DNA of 64,000 nt from Artemia franciscana (GCF_032884065.1 NC_088872.1:3844001-3908000); one strand, 5' to 3'; numbered from the stretch's first letter, positions 33,135 to 46,233 are shown. Numbers and translations are program-made. The notes: generated by a model from the sequence alone, not told the origin.

Positions 33135-33144
33135 NNNNNNNNNN
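33135..33144. other. Assembly gap of 10 N
   Basis: Ten unknown bases. Left of it is Helitron coding sequence; right of it is family P linker and then the inverted copy of the left arm. The fixed small number suggests a scaffold join of unknown true size. Confidence 0.98.
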
Positions 33145-34190
33145 ATGTAAGTTATTTCGCAAGTTACGTATATTTTTCACCAATGAGAACGTTTGTAATT
33201 AATTAAAAGTTCTAGTTGCTTTTTTAAGTAATCAAAAATTTGGAGGGCAACTAGGTCTCCTCCTTCGCTTCTTTTTTCTCAAAATCTTCTAAATAATTGC
33301 AATTAATTAATATGCAAATTTCGTTTTAATTATTTATATGCGGAGAGCCAAGATCAAAACATGTATTAATTCAAAAACGTCCAAAAATTAAGTAAAAAAA
33401 AAGTTTTTGTAACGGAACGTAAGGAGCGACATTAACACTTAAAACGAACAGAAATTACTCCGTATATGAAAGGGGCTTTTCCTCCTCAACGCCACGCTCT
33501 TTACGCTAAATTTTGACCCTTTCTCTTAACTCTACTTTTTAAAACAATAAAAAATTTTAGCGTAAAGAGCGGGGCGTTGAGGAGGAAAAGCCCCTTTCAT
33601 ATACGGAGTAATTTCTGTTCGTTTTAAGTGTTAATGTCGCTCCTTACGTTCCGTTACAAAAACTTTTTTTTTACTTAATTTTTGGACGTTTTTGAATTAA
33701 TACATGTTTTGATCTTGGCTCTCCGCATATAAATAATTAAAACGAAATTTGCATATTAATTAATTGCAATTAATTGGAAGATTTTGAGAAAAAAGAAGCG
33801 AAGGAGGAGGCCTAGTTGCCCTCCAAGTTTTTGATTACTTAAAAAAGCAACTAGAACTTTTAATTTTTTACAAACGTTCTCATTGGTAAAAAATATACGT
33901 AACTTACGAATTAACTTACGTAACGAACTTCTATATTCGTATACCTCCCCTCGTCGATCCCTCGTCGATACCTCGCTCTTTACACTAAAGCTTAGATTGT
34001 ATCCCAATTCCTTAAGAATGACCTCCGAATCACAAAGGCCGCAGAATAAAGAGTTGAAATTAGTAAAAATACTTTAATGTAAAGAGTGAGGTATAGGGAG
34101 GAGGTAAACCCCTCATATGCGTAATAATTTTTGTTCGTTTTAAGTTTTAATGCTATTCCTTACTTTCAGTAGAAAAAACTTTTCATATTT
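33145..34190 (-). repeat. Mirrored linker-palindrome-linker-palindrome; inner end of arm 2
   Basis: Linker (33,145-33,410), palindrome (33,417-33,653), the same linker inverted (33,660-33,925) and a variant palindrome (33,945-34,172). The first linker has no partner in arm 1, whose homology ends at 13,531. The linker-palindrome-linker block is itself a ~775 bp inverted repeat, probably the fullest form of the element. Confidence 0.75.
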
Positions 34191-35062
34191 ATTTTTTCAT
34201 TGTTTTTTTAAATAAAGCTAGAAAATCCTGCACCCCCCTTCAATGAAATTCTCTTCCACCATGAGAAGTCTATCCATGGAAATATCCTCACACGTACCCC
34301 CCCCCTCAACACTCCCCCCTAAACAAAAAAATCCCCCTGAAAACGTCTGTATACTTCCCAGTAACCATTACTATATATAAACACAGGTCAAAGTTTTCTA
34401 CTTGCAGCCCCTCCCATGGGGACTGCGGGGGAGTAGGTCCTCCCTAAAGACATAGTTATTAGGTTTTTCGACTATTTTGAATAAAATGGCTATCTCAGAA
34501 TTTTGAGTTGGTGAATTTGGGGAAAAAATGAGCGTGGGAGGGGGCCTAGGTGCCCTCCAATTTTTTGGTCACTTAAAAAGGGCACTAGAACTTTTAATTT
34601 CCGTTAGAATGAGCCCTCTCGCAAGATTCTAGGACCACTCAGTCGATACGATCACCCCTGGGGAAAAAAAACAACAAAAAACAAATAAACACGCATCCGT
34701 GATCTGTCTTCTGGCAAAAAATGTGAAATTCCACATTTTTGTAGATAGGAGCTTGAAACTTCTACAATAAGGTTTTTTGATATGCTAGATCTGATGGTGT
34801 GATTTTCGTTAAGATTGTATGACTTTTAGGGGGTGTTTTCTCCCTAAAAGTTTTCTATTTTCTAAAATGAGACAAATTTTCTCAGGCTCGTAACTTTTGA
34901 AGGGTATAGCTTTTGATGAAACTTGTATATTTGAAATCAGCATTAAAATGCGATTCTTTTGATGTAACTATTGGTATCAAAATTCCATTTTTTTATAGTT
35001 TAGGTTACTATTGAGCCGGGTCGCTCCTTACTACAGTTCGTTACCCCGAACTATTTGATGCT
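34191..35062 (-). mobile_element. Family H repeat (arm 2 copy of 11,874-12,745)
   Basis: The same landmarks in reverse, ending with the head hairpin at 35,034-35,053 (two changes spoil the stem here: TTACCCCGAACTA). Differences from arm 1 are scattered substitutions and short indels. Confidence 0.6.
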
Positions 35063-36127
35063 TTTGGATATGCAATACTTTGGGTTTTACGTCTTGTGTG
35101 TACGTAAATAAATCAAAAGGTTTTACCCAGACATCAATTGGCCAAATGCAGTAGTATGTCTGAGATGTGAGGACTCTCCAAATCTATCACACACGATTGC
35201 AGTGACTTCCCTTGCCCTTTGTTTACAGTCACTGAAAATTGGGTCGTGTAATTGTTTAAATTCAAATAGTATGTCTATTGGAATCAATGGAACAAGTAGT
35301 AGGTGCAAGTCTTCTGTCTGTAATTTGCTACTCAAAATTATGGCTTTGATGTCCAGTTATCCAAACAGGACTAGCCAAAAAAAGCAAGTCCTTGTAGAGA
35401 TGGGAGGTGAGCAGTGCTACAGATTTGAAATTGAATTTAAATTAAAACTTTTAATATTCGGAAAAAATAGCACCTAAAACTTTCCCAAAAGCATGCTCAC
35501 AAACCTCTTGACGACCGGATGAGCAGACTGACTTGCATTCGTTCTATTTATGTAAAAGACACTTCAAAAAGATGTGTTTTTACAAGCTCCTAGTTTTTTT
35601 CTTCTGTGCCACCAGTAAAAGATTTTCTAAGGATCCATAAACACTAAAATCAGTTTCTGACTAGCTTACTAACGAACACGATAATTAGCCTTACCCACGC
35701 CTAACGTATCGTGATGAGAATCCAGTATAAAACAGAACCGGACAAGATAAATAAAACAATCCTAAATCAGTTCGAAACTCTTCAGACGGCAAATAACCAC
35801 CAACTAATAGTGAACAAACTATTTGTTGAAACTAATAATAACTCAGGCTGATCGACACCACCGTGGCTTTGGCTGGATCCACAGCCCCCTAAAAATGATC
35901 TCCGCGATGATTTCTCGCTGGCAAATGTATACCTAGTGACATCTTGGTATGTCGAACTAAAACCATTATCGTAGCATCCTACGATGTTGACAAAATAGAA
36001 AATATGGCATCTTAAGAACATTGTGAAATTTTTATATTTAATCAATTTGTATCAAGCTTTACAAAGAACTAGTATTCTATATGTGTTACAAAGTTCGTTT
36101 TATATGTGTTATATCTGTTCGTTTTAC
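35063..36127. other. Arm 2 copy of the ~1.1 kb segment
   Basis: Corresponds to 10,791-11,873. Holds the open frame 35,123-35,358 described next. The rest is unassigned. Confidence 0.5.
35123..35358 (-). CDS. Possible exon, unknown protein, open only in arm 2
   Basis: Read on the - strand: LDIKAIILSSKLQTEDLHLL, LVPLIPIDILFEFKQLHDP, IFSDCKQRAREVTAIVCD and RFGESSHLRHTTAFGQLMSG, about 78 codons between a TAA and a TAA, with a donor-like GG|GTAAAA near the end. The arm 1 copy carries a stop and a one-base insertion in the same stretch. VPLIPIDILFEFKQL weakly resembles the Helitron helicase motif IPMIPMDLPFQFKRL, but the remainder does not. Could be a captured exon or chance. Confidence 0.25.
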
Positions 36128-36226
36128 ATGAAAACTTAAAACGAACAGAAATTACTCCGTATATGTAAGGGACTTTTCCTCCTCAACGCCTCACTCTTTA
36201 CGCTAAAGTTTGACTCTTTCTCTTAA
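36128..36226. repeat. Half of a family P palindrome, present only in arm 2
   Basis: AACTTAAAACGAACAGAAATT..CTCAACGCCTCACTCTTTACG..TTTGACTC, one arm only. Arm 1 lacks these ~100 bp between AGAGTTAAGAGAAAG and ATAAAACGAACAGATAT (near 10,775-10,810), so the two arms differ by an indel here. Confidence 0.65.
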
Positions 36227-36234
36227 CTCTATCC

Positions 36235-36782
36235 GGTGACTTTGGGGGAAAATGAGCGTGGGAGGGGGCCTAGGGGCCCTCCAATTTTTTTGGTCACTTA
36301 AAAAGGGCACTAGAACTTTAATTTCCGTTAGAATGAGCCCTCTTGCGACATTCTAGGACCAGTCAGTCGACACGATTACACCTGGGAAAAAAACAAACAA
36401 AAACACAAAAAAACAAATAATCACGCATCCGTGATCTTTCTTCTGGCAAAAATGCGAAATTCCACATTTTTGTAGATAGGAGCTTGAAACTTCTACAATC
36501 AGGTTCTCTGATACGCTGAATCTGATGGTGTGATTATCCGTAAGATTGTATGGCTTTTAGGGGGTGTTTCTCCCTATTTTCTAAAATGAGGCGAATTTTC
36601 TCAGGCTCTTAACTTTTGGTGGGTATAACTGATCTTGATGAAACCTATATATTTAAAATCAGCATTAAAATACGATTCTTTTGATGTAACTATTGGTATC
36701 AAAATTCAATTTTTTTTAGTTTTGGTTACTATTGAGCCGGGTCGCTCCTTACAACAGTTCGTTACCACGAACTGTTTGATAC
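36235..36782 (-). mobile_element. Family H repeat (arm 2 copy of 10,226-10,790)
   Basis: The reverse of the arm 1 copy, ending with an intact hairpin at 36,755-36,774. Substitutions only, for example GATCTTTC for AAGAAAGATC context. Confidence 0.65.
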
Positions 36783-37470
36783 CCATCCGTTCAAGTGAAG
36801 GTGAGCACTCTATTAAAATATCCTTCCCTATTACCTGATTGATTGTAACCTTTGATTGATTAGCAAATTTGTTTCAAGCTTTACAATGAACTAGCACCCC
36901 ATATGTGTTACGAAGTATTAAACTTTATGGGAATTCCAGTCACTAACCGGTGATACCCAGCCGTTCAAGCAAAGGCGAACACTCTATTAAAATATCCTTC
37001 TGTGATTGATCGATTGCAAATACCTGGTATGTATTAAAGCATTTAACTTTTGGAAAAATCCAATTTACTTACAGGTAATAGCCGGTAGTTTAAACGAAAA
37101 ACACACACTTTTCCTATTACCTTATTTCTTTTTACTTTTAACTTTTCTTACCTATTTTCTTTTTCCCTATTACCTGATTGATTGCAATCATTCTTGTTAG
37201 ATTTCTGGTGGTTGTTTGTATTTTTCGATCATTGTAATACTTTGTATCTAAAAAGGCCTTTTATCTAGCAAGACAATAAGCTTACGGTTATCAATGATAA
37301 TAGTTCGGAGTAGGACGCCAATTTACAATGGATATTGATTTTAATTAAATTATGCAGTTATTAATTAACTAAATATTGTTTTCTTCAGCTGATTATTACC
37401 CCCTTCACGTCATTTTCAGTTGATTTTTGAACTGATTTGTTCATGTTGAACGTAAGAGGTGAAGAGCTGT
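36783..37470. other. Arm 2 copy of the 3' flank
   Basis: Counterpart of 9,600-10,225. Same short duplications, no gene. Confidence 0.5.
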
Positions 37471-37545
37471 GCATTCCTCAGCCGGTGTTTTGGTTGATAG
37501 GCTGTATTGACCTTTGATTTTATCGACAATGGTTCTCCATGTGAA
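37471..37545 (-). pseudogene. Relic Spätzle exon (arm 2)
   Basis: The same degenerate W..IV.K..Y / EEC stretch as at 9,459-9,545, with one silent change (ACA for ACG). Confidence 0.55.
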
Positions 37546-37632
37546 CTACCAAATAATTGTGTGATAGAAAATTTATTTATTTATATCTTCAAAATGGAAG
37601 TACAAAAATAATTTTTATATCTTATCTTTAAA

Positions 37633-37969
37633 TCAATAGAAAGCAGCTAGAAAGCATGAACAGGCAGACGGAAGTTTGAAAGACTCGATAGAGAAAGGAT
37701 AGTCATAGTCATATGGGTCATAAACTAGAAATCTATGATAAATATTCTTCTGGACACACTTTGACTCGTAGCATTCTGGGACAAGTGGACAAGGATGTTC
37801 AGGGACCTCACACTCTTCAACTCGTGTGTTCTGGTCGAATTTGTAGTATCTGACTTCGACTTTGTTGACGATGATTTTCCATTTGCCTTCTGAATTGACC
37901 GCTCGAAGGGGTTGAACATAATTGGTAGAAGAAGGGCAAAGATATGTTTCATCTCTTATATCATAAAGG
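37633..37969 (-). CDS. Spätzle-like ligand precursor, cystine-knot exon (copy 2)
   Basis: The 337 bp exon on the - strand from acceptor CTAAAAC (reverse of TTTTAG) to the TGA at 37,633-37,635. It has the same length, phase and motifs as the copy at 9,035: YLCPSS, WKIIVNKV, RVEECE, CPLVPEC, YHRFLVYDP and LPSACSC. The arm 1 CCC and this arm's TCC (in another frame Pro to Ser) correspond to a synonymous third-position change in the Spätzle frame. Both copies therefore appear intact. They are either two alleles of one gene or recent duplicates. Confidence 0.88.
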
Positions 37970-40844
37970 CTAAAACAGAAAAGAACAATAAATAATTTTG
38001 TATGGTGCCATAATTCTCTTTTCTTTTACAACTTTTATTTTATCCTAATACCTACCAGACTTTAATCAATAACACATTCTGGAGGAGTATAAGCTTGAAA
38101 AAAGAATTATGAATCTTATGTAAAAAATAAGGAATCATACTAAAAAACAGAAAAAAATTCATTGATGGTAAGGCAAAAACAAAGGCACCAAGTAATCTAT
38201 AGTTAGATTTTTATTTTGCAGGACTTATTTTGAGGGATTTGGAACAGGGTAAAAGAAATAACAGTAGACACAGACAAATATACAGAACCTATAAGAAATA
38301 TTTCTAAAAGTCTTAGAAATATTGATAATATAGAGACGTCAGAAGCCCCTCATTTATATGGGCTAGAGAATGGATTTTTTTTTATCAGTGTCCCTGGGCA
38401 ATAAAATACGTAACAGGTAATATTTATTGAAGTATGGAGGGCTAAAATCTAGAGAAATCACTACCGCTCTAATATCCTGAACAATAATAATTTCTCTAAT
38501 TAAATTTTTGGTTTTTATTCAAATTTTGTTAAGATAAAGAATTATTATTATTTCTGGCGCAAATCCTCAAAATATTTTACCGTTGTATTCATCAGATAGA
38601 TGAAACTACTCCAGATTTATTTAAATTGATTTTCTAAAATTTGTTTGTTTCAATGCCATCTATATTTACAAAAGACGTTGTAAATCAACTAAATAGTATA
38701 GTTATTACTAAAGCTTATTTTAAATAGACATAAAATAATTTTTAATAATTAAATTGGTTCAAACCCTGATAAATTACGAAAAAAGCAGGCAAGAAAAATA
38801 TTGGGCCCACTTGAACTATTAACCAAAAATATAAATAATATGTGTACACCTAATAAATTTTATATGAGTCTAGCAGTGAAATGAAATTACAATACGTTAA
38901 AAACACGCAATAAACAATGGAATAAAGAGATAAAATGATAAAAAGGGTTTGATGATAATTAGGAATCAGGATTTTTCTTCTTCTTTTTTTTTTTACCAAA
39001 TACACTACAAGTCCTATTATAAAATTCTGAAGTAGTTGTAATTTTGAGGTTCACATGCATGTCTAGCCATATATGAACAGAATGACATGAATTGATACCC
39101 CAAAGTATTTCAAGAATGAATTAATACCGCAAAGTATTTTTTTTCTTCTAAATTCTTAATTTTGACACGTAAAACGGATTGTGAAGAACAGAAAATTTTT
39201 ACTAATTTCTACTGTTTCTTACAAAAATTTTTTACTAATTCATGTTGTGCTGCATACCACCTTTCAAACTACCGTAGCCAATTTCGATACTTTTTACACA
39301 ACACACAATACGCGCAATTTTAATATACAATAAACAATACAACAAAGAGATAGAAATGATAAAAAGGGTCTTGTGGTAATTAGAACTCAGGAGTTTTTTT
39401 TTTTTTTACCAAATGCGCTATGAGTCCTATTCTAAAATTCAAAAGTAGTTGTAATTTTGAGCTTCACATGCGTGTCTAGCTATATATGAACAGAATAAAT
39501 TAATACCCCAAAGTATTTCAATAATGAATTAATCCTGCAAAGTATTTTTTTCTTCTAAATTCTTAATTTTGACATGTAAAATGGATTGTGAAGAACAGAA
39601 AATGTGTATTAATTTATGTTGCACTGCATACCACCTTTTAAACTACCGTAGCCAATTTTTCTAATTTCTACGGTTTTTTACTAACAAATTTTACTAATTC
39701 ATGTTGTGCTGCGTACCAACTTTTAAATTACCGTAGCCAATTTTGCTAATTTTTACAAAACACACAATACACGCATTAAAAACACACAATGAACAATACA
39801 ACAAAGAGATAAAAATGATAAAAAGGGTTTCGTGGTAATTAGGGCTCAGGAGTTCCTTTTTTTTACCAAATGGACTACGAGTCCTATTCTAAAGTTCTGA
39901 AGTAGTTGTAATTTTGAGCTTTTGAAATCAAAATGGTAATTGTCTTACCTTAAGAGCTGTGTACGAACAATTAGTTTTGGTCAGTAATTTACAGAAATCT
40001 TATAGTTCTTCTAACGAGCCTATTTTTAGCTTAAAACCAAACTAAGATATAATCAAAATTATAACTTCTAGAAAATTGTTTGTTAAAATTACGCTCCATA
40101 AGAGACAAAAAAAGTCATACATGAACATATTGAATTCCAAGAGATGACTGTTTTTTACTCCTACTTCTAGTCTAGACCCTTGTTTAGTAACGTGGGGAAA
40201 ACTCCATAAAAGGGAGGGATTTGTGAGGAGAAACATATTAGAGTTTTAATGGTCAAGAGGGCGATGTTCACATGAATTAAAATCTAACACTTACAATTAT
40301 AAGTCACAGGGGGGAGGAGTCTTTAACATCTAAAATTCCTATATAGAGCATAAAAAAGGCTGAGAGGCAGTTGCTCTGACATATTACTTTTTCACCAAAT
40401 ATCTGTCAATTGTTTTTTGATATTTCTCTCCTCCGCATAGCTTCTTTATCATTGTGTCATCCTACCGAATCGGCTGCGAAAAGTGGCCACACCTATTCCT
40501 CTATTTAGAAAACTGGTGAATATTTCGATTGAATATGTCTAAATAGGCAAACATATGCAACAATGTAGGTCAAAATATTAGATAATCGGTACTTGTTGTA
40601 TCACCTCTTTGCACTTAAACCAGCATTATTTTGCTGCCTCTTAAGAACCTAAAAAGGTAATTTGTATATTTAGACAGTTAAATCACTTTCTATTTTAGAC
40701 TTATGGTTTATTCACCTGTTAAATGTTTCTCAAAGCCTATGTTTATTTCAAACCGTTTAGCTATTCGGAGGCCAGTCAGCGAACTTAGCTCCTTGGAGGA
40801 CGTGAACTAGCCAATTCGCATTTATAACTGTTTCTTTTTCTACA

Positions 40845-41567
40845 CTGCACAACCAATTCAGCAGTGATAATTAAAAGTGTGACATTTGCCATTTTGGTCA
40901 AAAATAAGTTATGTATGTGTTGTGGGTAAAATCAGCGCGAAGAATCAAACAGTAGGTTAGAATTGTCTTGTCTCTTAGCGTTACGAAGATAAAAAAAGAT
41001 TTATACACCAGTTTTGACAAAAGAGCATTATCTTATAGAGCTATGGTATTATGGTACAGAGCTATGGTATTTGTCTTTTTTTGTTAAGAAAAAGGGGACG
41101 TACACCAAAAGTATATTAACTTTGAATTCACTACGAATACTTTTGACAGAGGAGGATCCTCTTATCTATAGGAAAAAGGAGATATACTCAACAAAATATA
41201 ATGGTTTTAAATTTGCTAGGAACATTTAAATAAATTTTCACCACTGTAAACAGCATTAAAATGTGGTTTAGAATATGTTCCTTTTATCCTCGTTAGTCTC
41301 ATCCTCCAGAGCGGAGGATAGCCGATAAACTATTTTCTTTGTTTTAAATCTTCAGGAAATATACAAAAACAGTTAGGTTAATGCAGTGTTTCATTTAAGT
41401 GTTTTATGATGATCGCTGATCAAAGTTTATGTTATTTGTGTCTTTCGTTTATGTTATTGTACTGTGTTCATGGCTGTATGTTGGCTTTAATATACACTTA
41501 TCTATCTATCTATACAAAAACGGCGTATGTCACACTTTTAATTACCAAAACCTAATTGCCCAACCAG
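40845..41567. mobile_element. MITE-like insertion (arm 2 copy)
   Basis: Ends CTGCACAACCAATTCAGC and CCCAACCAG in inverted agreement, as at 5,430-6,153. Contains (CTAT)n at about 41,495. Confidence 0.5.
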
Positions 41568-42496
41568 CCTGGAAAGAAGTTTTTGGGATGATATCATGTA
41601 AGTGAGAATGATAATATAACTTTGCCGTTTTCTTCAAAAATATAAACAAAAGATAAAAAGCTCAAAGCATCCATGGATATAAGGATCTAAATTTCAACTA
41701 CAAAACAATTTGTATTAATCTATAAAAGTAAATAAATTTTTCGTTTAATTTTTCTGTGAATGGTGTTTTTTTTTCTTTTATGAATGCAATGATTAAACTC
41801 CGTTGTGGTAATTGAGAAGGTGCTAAGTGCAATATTCGTCAGAATACTGCACGCATATGTCCTTAGCACTTTATTGGAAAAATATGCTCGATAACTTGAT
41901 CAAATCCAGATTCTTGTATTTTATTACAATAATTCAGTCAATTGTTTGTTCATACTAGAAAGCCTTTTTTAGGAATCACCTCAGACAATCCTTTGATCCA
42001 GCTGCTCAGCTTGTTAGAGACCTAACACTACGGTGCAATGAATCACAAATACAAGATGCGGCATACTAAAACAAAAATTCAAGATAAATAGGACTTATTA
42101 ATTTCGTCAAAATTTATTAGATCTCCTATTCAAGAAAATTGACTATCAATATTGTGCTTGAAAATATATATTGGTCTTTCTTGTATAAAAGATAATTCAT
42201 TAATATTAACCTAAGAACACCAAAGTATTTTTTTTCTTCTAAATTCTTAATTTTGACACATAAAACAGGTTGTGAGAACAGAAAATTTTTAATAATTTAT
42301 GTTGTGCTGCAGACCACCTTTTAAATTACCGTTGCCAATTTTACTAAATTTTGGCCAAATTTTTTTTTACTAATTTATGCTGTGGTGCATACTACCTTTT
42401 AAACCACCGTAGCCAAAACACAAATAAAGTTTCTTTTGACCAAAAACTCCAACTCATTATCCAGAAAAATATTACGTCAAACTTGGCAGCACTTCA

Positions 42497-42837
42497 CATA
42501 AGCTACTCAGAACTACTACACCTACTGCCACTACAAGTCGCTGCAGTGCTAAGCCACCTAAGGCTACCAAAGCTGTGCAGGATCCACCTTCACCCCAATA
42601 TATTCAAAGCCTCACTCTTTACCCCCTCACATAAAGTTCTAACGTATTTTAAATTCCTTGTCATGATCCTCTTCCCACCCAATTTGGGGAGGCCCTAATT
42701 TTCTTTTGTCCCTAGTTCTCAGCAATGTTCTTTCCCCAGCATGATCTTTGGCAATCAGTCATTCTTCCTCCATAAAATACGGTCTATACATCTTAACCTT
42801 TCATTGGTGGCAACAAGATTTAGTTGAGTCTTGGAAA
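42497..42837 (-). mobile_element. LINE 3'-end fragment (arm 2 copy)
   Basis: Reverse-strand counterpart of 4,150-4,490 with a few substitutions. The frame of 115 codons open on the opposite strand here is a shadow. Confidence 0.45.
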
Positions 42838-43044
42838 AACTCCTCTGACTATAAAATTTTATTTATCAATAAATCTAGTGGCGTATTTCTAGAATCTATA
42901 TTGGGGAGGGGGTAAGAGGGGTCCATATCCGAATTGTCAAGAGCATTGGCTATATAATAATTTTTTCTCCAAATTGTTGGAAGGTGGCAACTGCCCCCTT
43001 GTCCCCCCCCCAAATGACGCCCATGAACAAATCTAAGAGCTTAC

Positions 43045-43409
43045 CCCTCCACAGAGTTCTTTGTATCAAGCTCCACATCCTTATAAAGGGCTAAAACCGC
43101 GTCATAGTGCTCTTCAAGGGCTTTTTGAAGCTCATAAGTTGGATATTCAGGATCTTCGAGGCACCAAGGTCTTCCTGAAAGCTTGGCACAGGCTGGAGCA
43201 TCCTCATACTTTGCTGGGTATTTATTATCATATTTTGGTTGATGATGGCCTTGTTTATGGTGACCTGGCTGATAATGACTTGGTTGCTGATAGCCTGGCC
43301 GGTGGTGGCCCTGTTGCTTATATCTTGATGGATTTGCGTTGGCAGATTCAGCTGTGATCTGATCTTCAGTTTCCGCTGCTAGGGCAATAGTAATACAAGC
43401 TGCTGTTAC
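43045..43409 (-). CDS. Spätzle-like ligand precursor, pro-region exon (copy 2)
   Basis: 365 bp on the - strand with identical splice boundaries (acceptor CTAG at 43,410-43,413 reversed, donor GTAAG at 43,044-43,040). It encodes the same signal-peptide end, His/Gln/Tyr-rich stretch, PACAKLSGRPWC pair and KNSVEG end. I saw a single base difference from copy 1 in the comparable 297 bp. The upstream exon with the start codon was not found on this side either. Confidence 0.82.
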
Positions 43410-45984
43410 CTAGATTAAAAGTAGGTGGAATCTAGTAAATAAAATCTGATAACTGAGAATATTATTAAAATGCGCTTTTTTGTGTCTAATGAATTTGCAA
43501 ATAAATTTTGATAAAATGTTCAAGCAAAAAGAACAACTATTACTCTAACCATAATTTACTATTTCTTATCAAAAATAGATACTAAAGAAAACTTAAAATT
43601 GCCTATAAGAAGAAGAGTTATATTTTATATACACAATGTGAACAATAGAAACAACAATAGAAACTATTGACAAAAAAAAAATCACTAGGTACATACAGAA
43701 GATAAGGATGAGCCATGAATCTTTTCCTGAGCTTCGCTATAGCAAATAATTTGGGACTTCTTATTAATTTTCCCTTCTGCTGAGTTGATTTTTTTTTTTT
43801 TTTTTACTTAAGGCGTCCTCTCCTAATAAATTACCATGTGTACCTAATATGGATAGATTTTTGTAACAACAATCAAAATTTAATTAATCGTGACTCTATT
43901 AGGTAGCTTTTTTGGACAAAAAATAGGTAAAATGTAACCATTTTTTAACCCTCCAATTAAATATTAACCTCCAATAATTCCTCCAATAATCCAATTTTAA
44001 CATCCAATAATCCAAACCTTCAATAATTAATGCAAAAGGAGGTGCTGCATTTTAGTCTCCTCGCGCAAACACTAAATTTTTGGGGAGGAAATGAAGTAGT
44101 GAAAAACCTTTGTTTATTTACCACCCACGAAATAAATTACAATGCTGTCTCCTTAGACGAAAAAAACTTCTTATATTATTATCTAAACATGAAAAAATAT
44201 ACTATCTTTTTTGTTTTAATAAAAAAATTTTAGTAGATGTTGGAAAAGTTGACTCAGAATCGAGCAAAAATTTGATTCGTAAGTTTGGGGTCCACAAAAA
44301 CAAGTTAATCTCTTGAGTTGAAGTGGTTGTTCTTGATGTACCACAAGTTGGAAGTCTTCTTAAATTATCAGAGACAAATGATTAAGCTAGGTAACCAAAA
44401 CATTACTTTCTGTAAATAAATCTAAAGCTGGGAACTTTCTCATTCTAATTGAATATAGAAGACCAAAATTAATACTTCTTGTGAGGGTGTAAAGAAAGGG
44501 GCATTGGTTAGATTGCAATGAAGGAAGAGAGTGTGTAGCTATGTTGGTCTCAGGTGGCTTTACCCGTGCTGTTTACCAAAATACTTGGAAAACTATAGGT
44601 CTCCCGGTTTTCCTGCGAGTCCAGGGGATTGGTCTGTCATGCGTTGATCCTAAAACACGGTATTCCACGTGAGACTCAAAGTGGGCAAGCCTATTAGGCT
44701 TAGGTCACGTGTTCGCCTGTGAGTCCAAGGAAATTTAGTCCCCCCGTTTTGCATACAAGTCCAGTCGACATGGCTAACTACCTTAGTTCGACTCTAGGAT
44801 GGATCGATGGATGGATGATAGGCAATATTGTACAACAAATGAAAGTGACATCATTTTTCATACAATCCTCAAAAGGTTTATGCCCGCTTTGCCTCTCAAT
44901 AAGACTACCTGTCTGACCTTTGTCTCCAATTGGCTAGTGGCTTGATGGCAACTTGATTCAAAAATCAACGGACTCGGTCGAGGCCTTCAGCCTTGTATTA
45001 GGCTTAAGTCACTTCTTCGCAAATTCCAATCAAATTCAGTCCCCCCCCCCCTTTTGCATACAAGTCCAGTCGGCATTGTCCGTCATGAGTAAAACCAAAA
45101 ACACTGATCATCCCTAAGTTCTATGGCTATCTACCATAGTTCTACCCTAGGATGGATGGATAGATTATAGAAAAAATCTAATAACAACTGAATTTTTTAT
45201 GCAATCCTGAAAAAAGAAAAAGAGAAGGTTTGATCTAGGGATACGAAATACTCAACTGTCTCAAAGATCTACCTGACATTTTGCTTTAAATGAAATGTTT
45301 ACTTACTTAAATCTGCTGTAGTTAAATGCGTAAAATGGCAACTTACAAAATATTTTAACATCTTCAAATTGTAACTACTTTAACTTTAGCTGTTTATCAA
45401 AAACTAACTAAAAACACATATCCTTCGTTTGTTTTTATTACACATTCAGGTACCAAAAAAATACAGTAATTATTGCTAACCACCATGACAATGGCCTTGA
45501 ACTGCTTGATCAAGTTTGTTCATCATAAATTTTGGTTTTGATCACTCTGCTAGATGCAGCCAGGTTCTTTTTTTTTTTTAAGTGGATGGGAAATTGATAA
45601 AATTTCGATTGGGCAGAGGAATTTAAGCCATAATCGCATTTTTTGTTCCAGCCAAGGATTACGAAATAGAGGAGTTCTTCACTGCTCACCATGGAATCCC
45701 ATTTTAAGCACTGGTACAGTGTTGTCAACGCATTAAAATAATTTGCACCAGTTTTCTGACTAAAACTTTCCATAAGAGATTAATTTGTAGCATCAGAACA
45801 GCAGGTCAAAATTTGACGAAACAAAAAAACAATTTTCGGTAAATTAGAACTTAGAAGAAATATAGAAATTAGAAGCTATCCGACTCAGAGAGCAAATAAA
45901 ACCAAAATGTACCGGAAAATTTGATTTTTCCCAAAAAAATTTAAATATACCGAATTGCACTAGGATCTCTAAATTATACTAAAG
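43410..45984. other. Arm 2 upstream region, mirror of 1,004-3,577
   Basis: Contains the ~340 bp degenerate direct repeat (44,660-45,212), T-runs at 43,790 and 45,568, and no gene. CpG-containing blocks match arm 1. Confidence 0.55.
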
Positions 45985-46233
45985 CGGTACAATTGTACCG
46001 TACTGGCAGCTCTGTAATGTTAGCCGGCTGATTTCTGGAAAATATTGCCTCCTATCGTCCAAAGAAGCTTATAATCTCTTTACCTACCATACATTTACCG
46101 TTTATTTACCGTTGTAAAACGGTACAATTGTACCGTACTGGCATCTCTGTACTGTTAGCCGACTGGTGTCCGGGAAATATTGCCTCCTATCGTCCAAAGA
46201 AGCTTATAATCTCTTTACCTACCATACAGGTCT
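45985..46233 (-). repeat. Two-unit repeat with CGGTACAATTGTACCG (arm 2)
   Basis: Counterpart of 758-1,003. Both palindromes are conserved. Confidence 0.75.

Larger units (their letters stand above)
37970..43044 (-). other. Intron of copy 2, mirror of 3,943-9,034
   Basis: Carries the same items in reverse order: the tandem TACTTTG/GGCTACGG repeats (39,000-39,910 and 42,220-42,440), the inverted-end insertion (40,845-41,567), the LINE tail and the ~150 bp dispersed repeat (42,877-43,026). Length is within 20 bp of copy 1. Confidence 0.75.
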
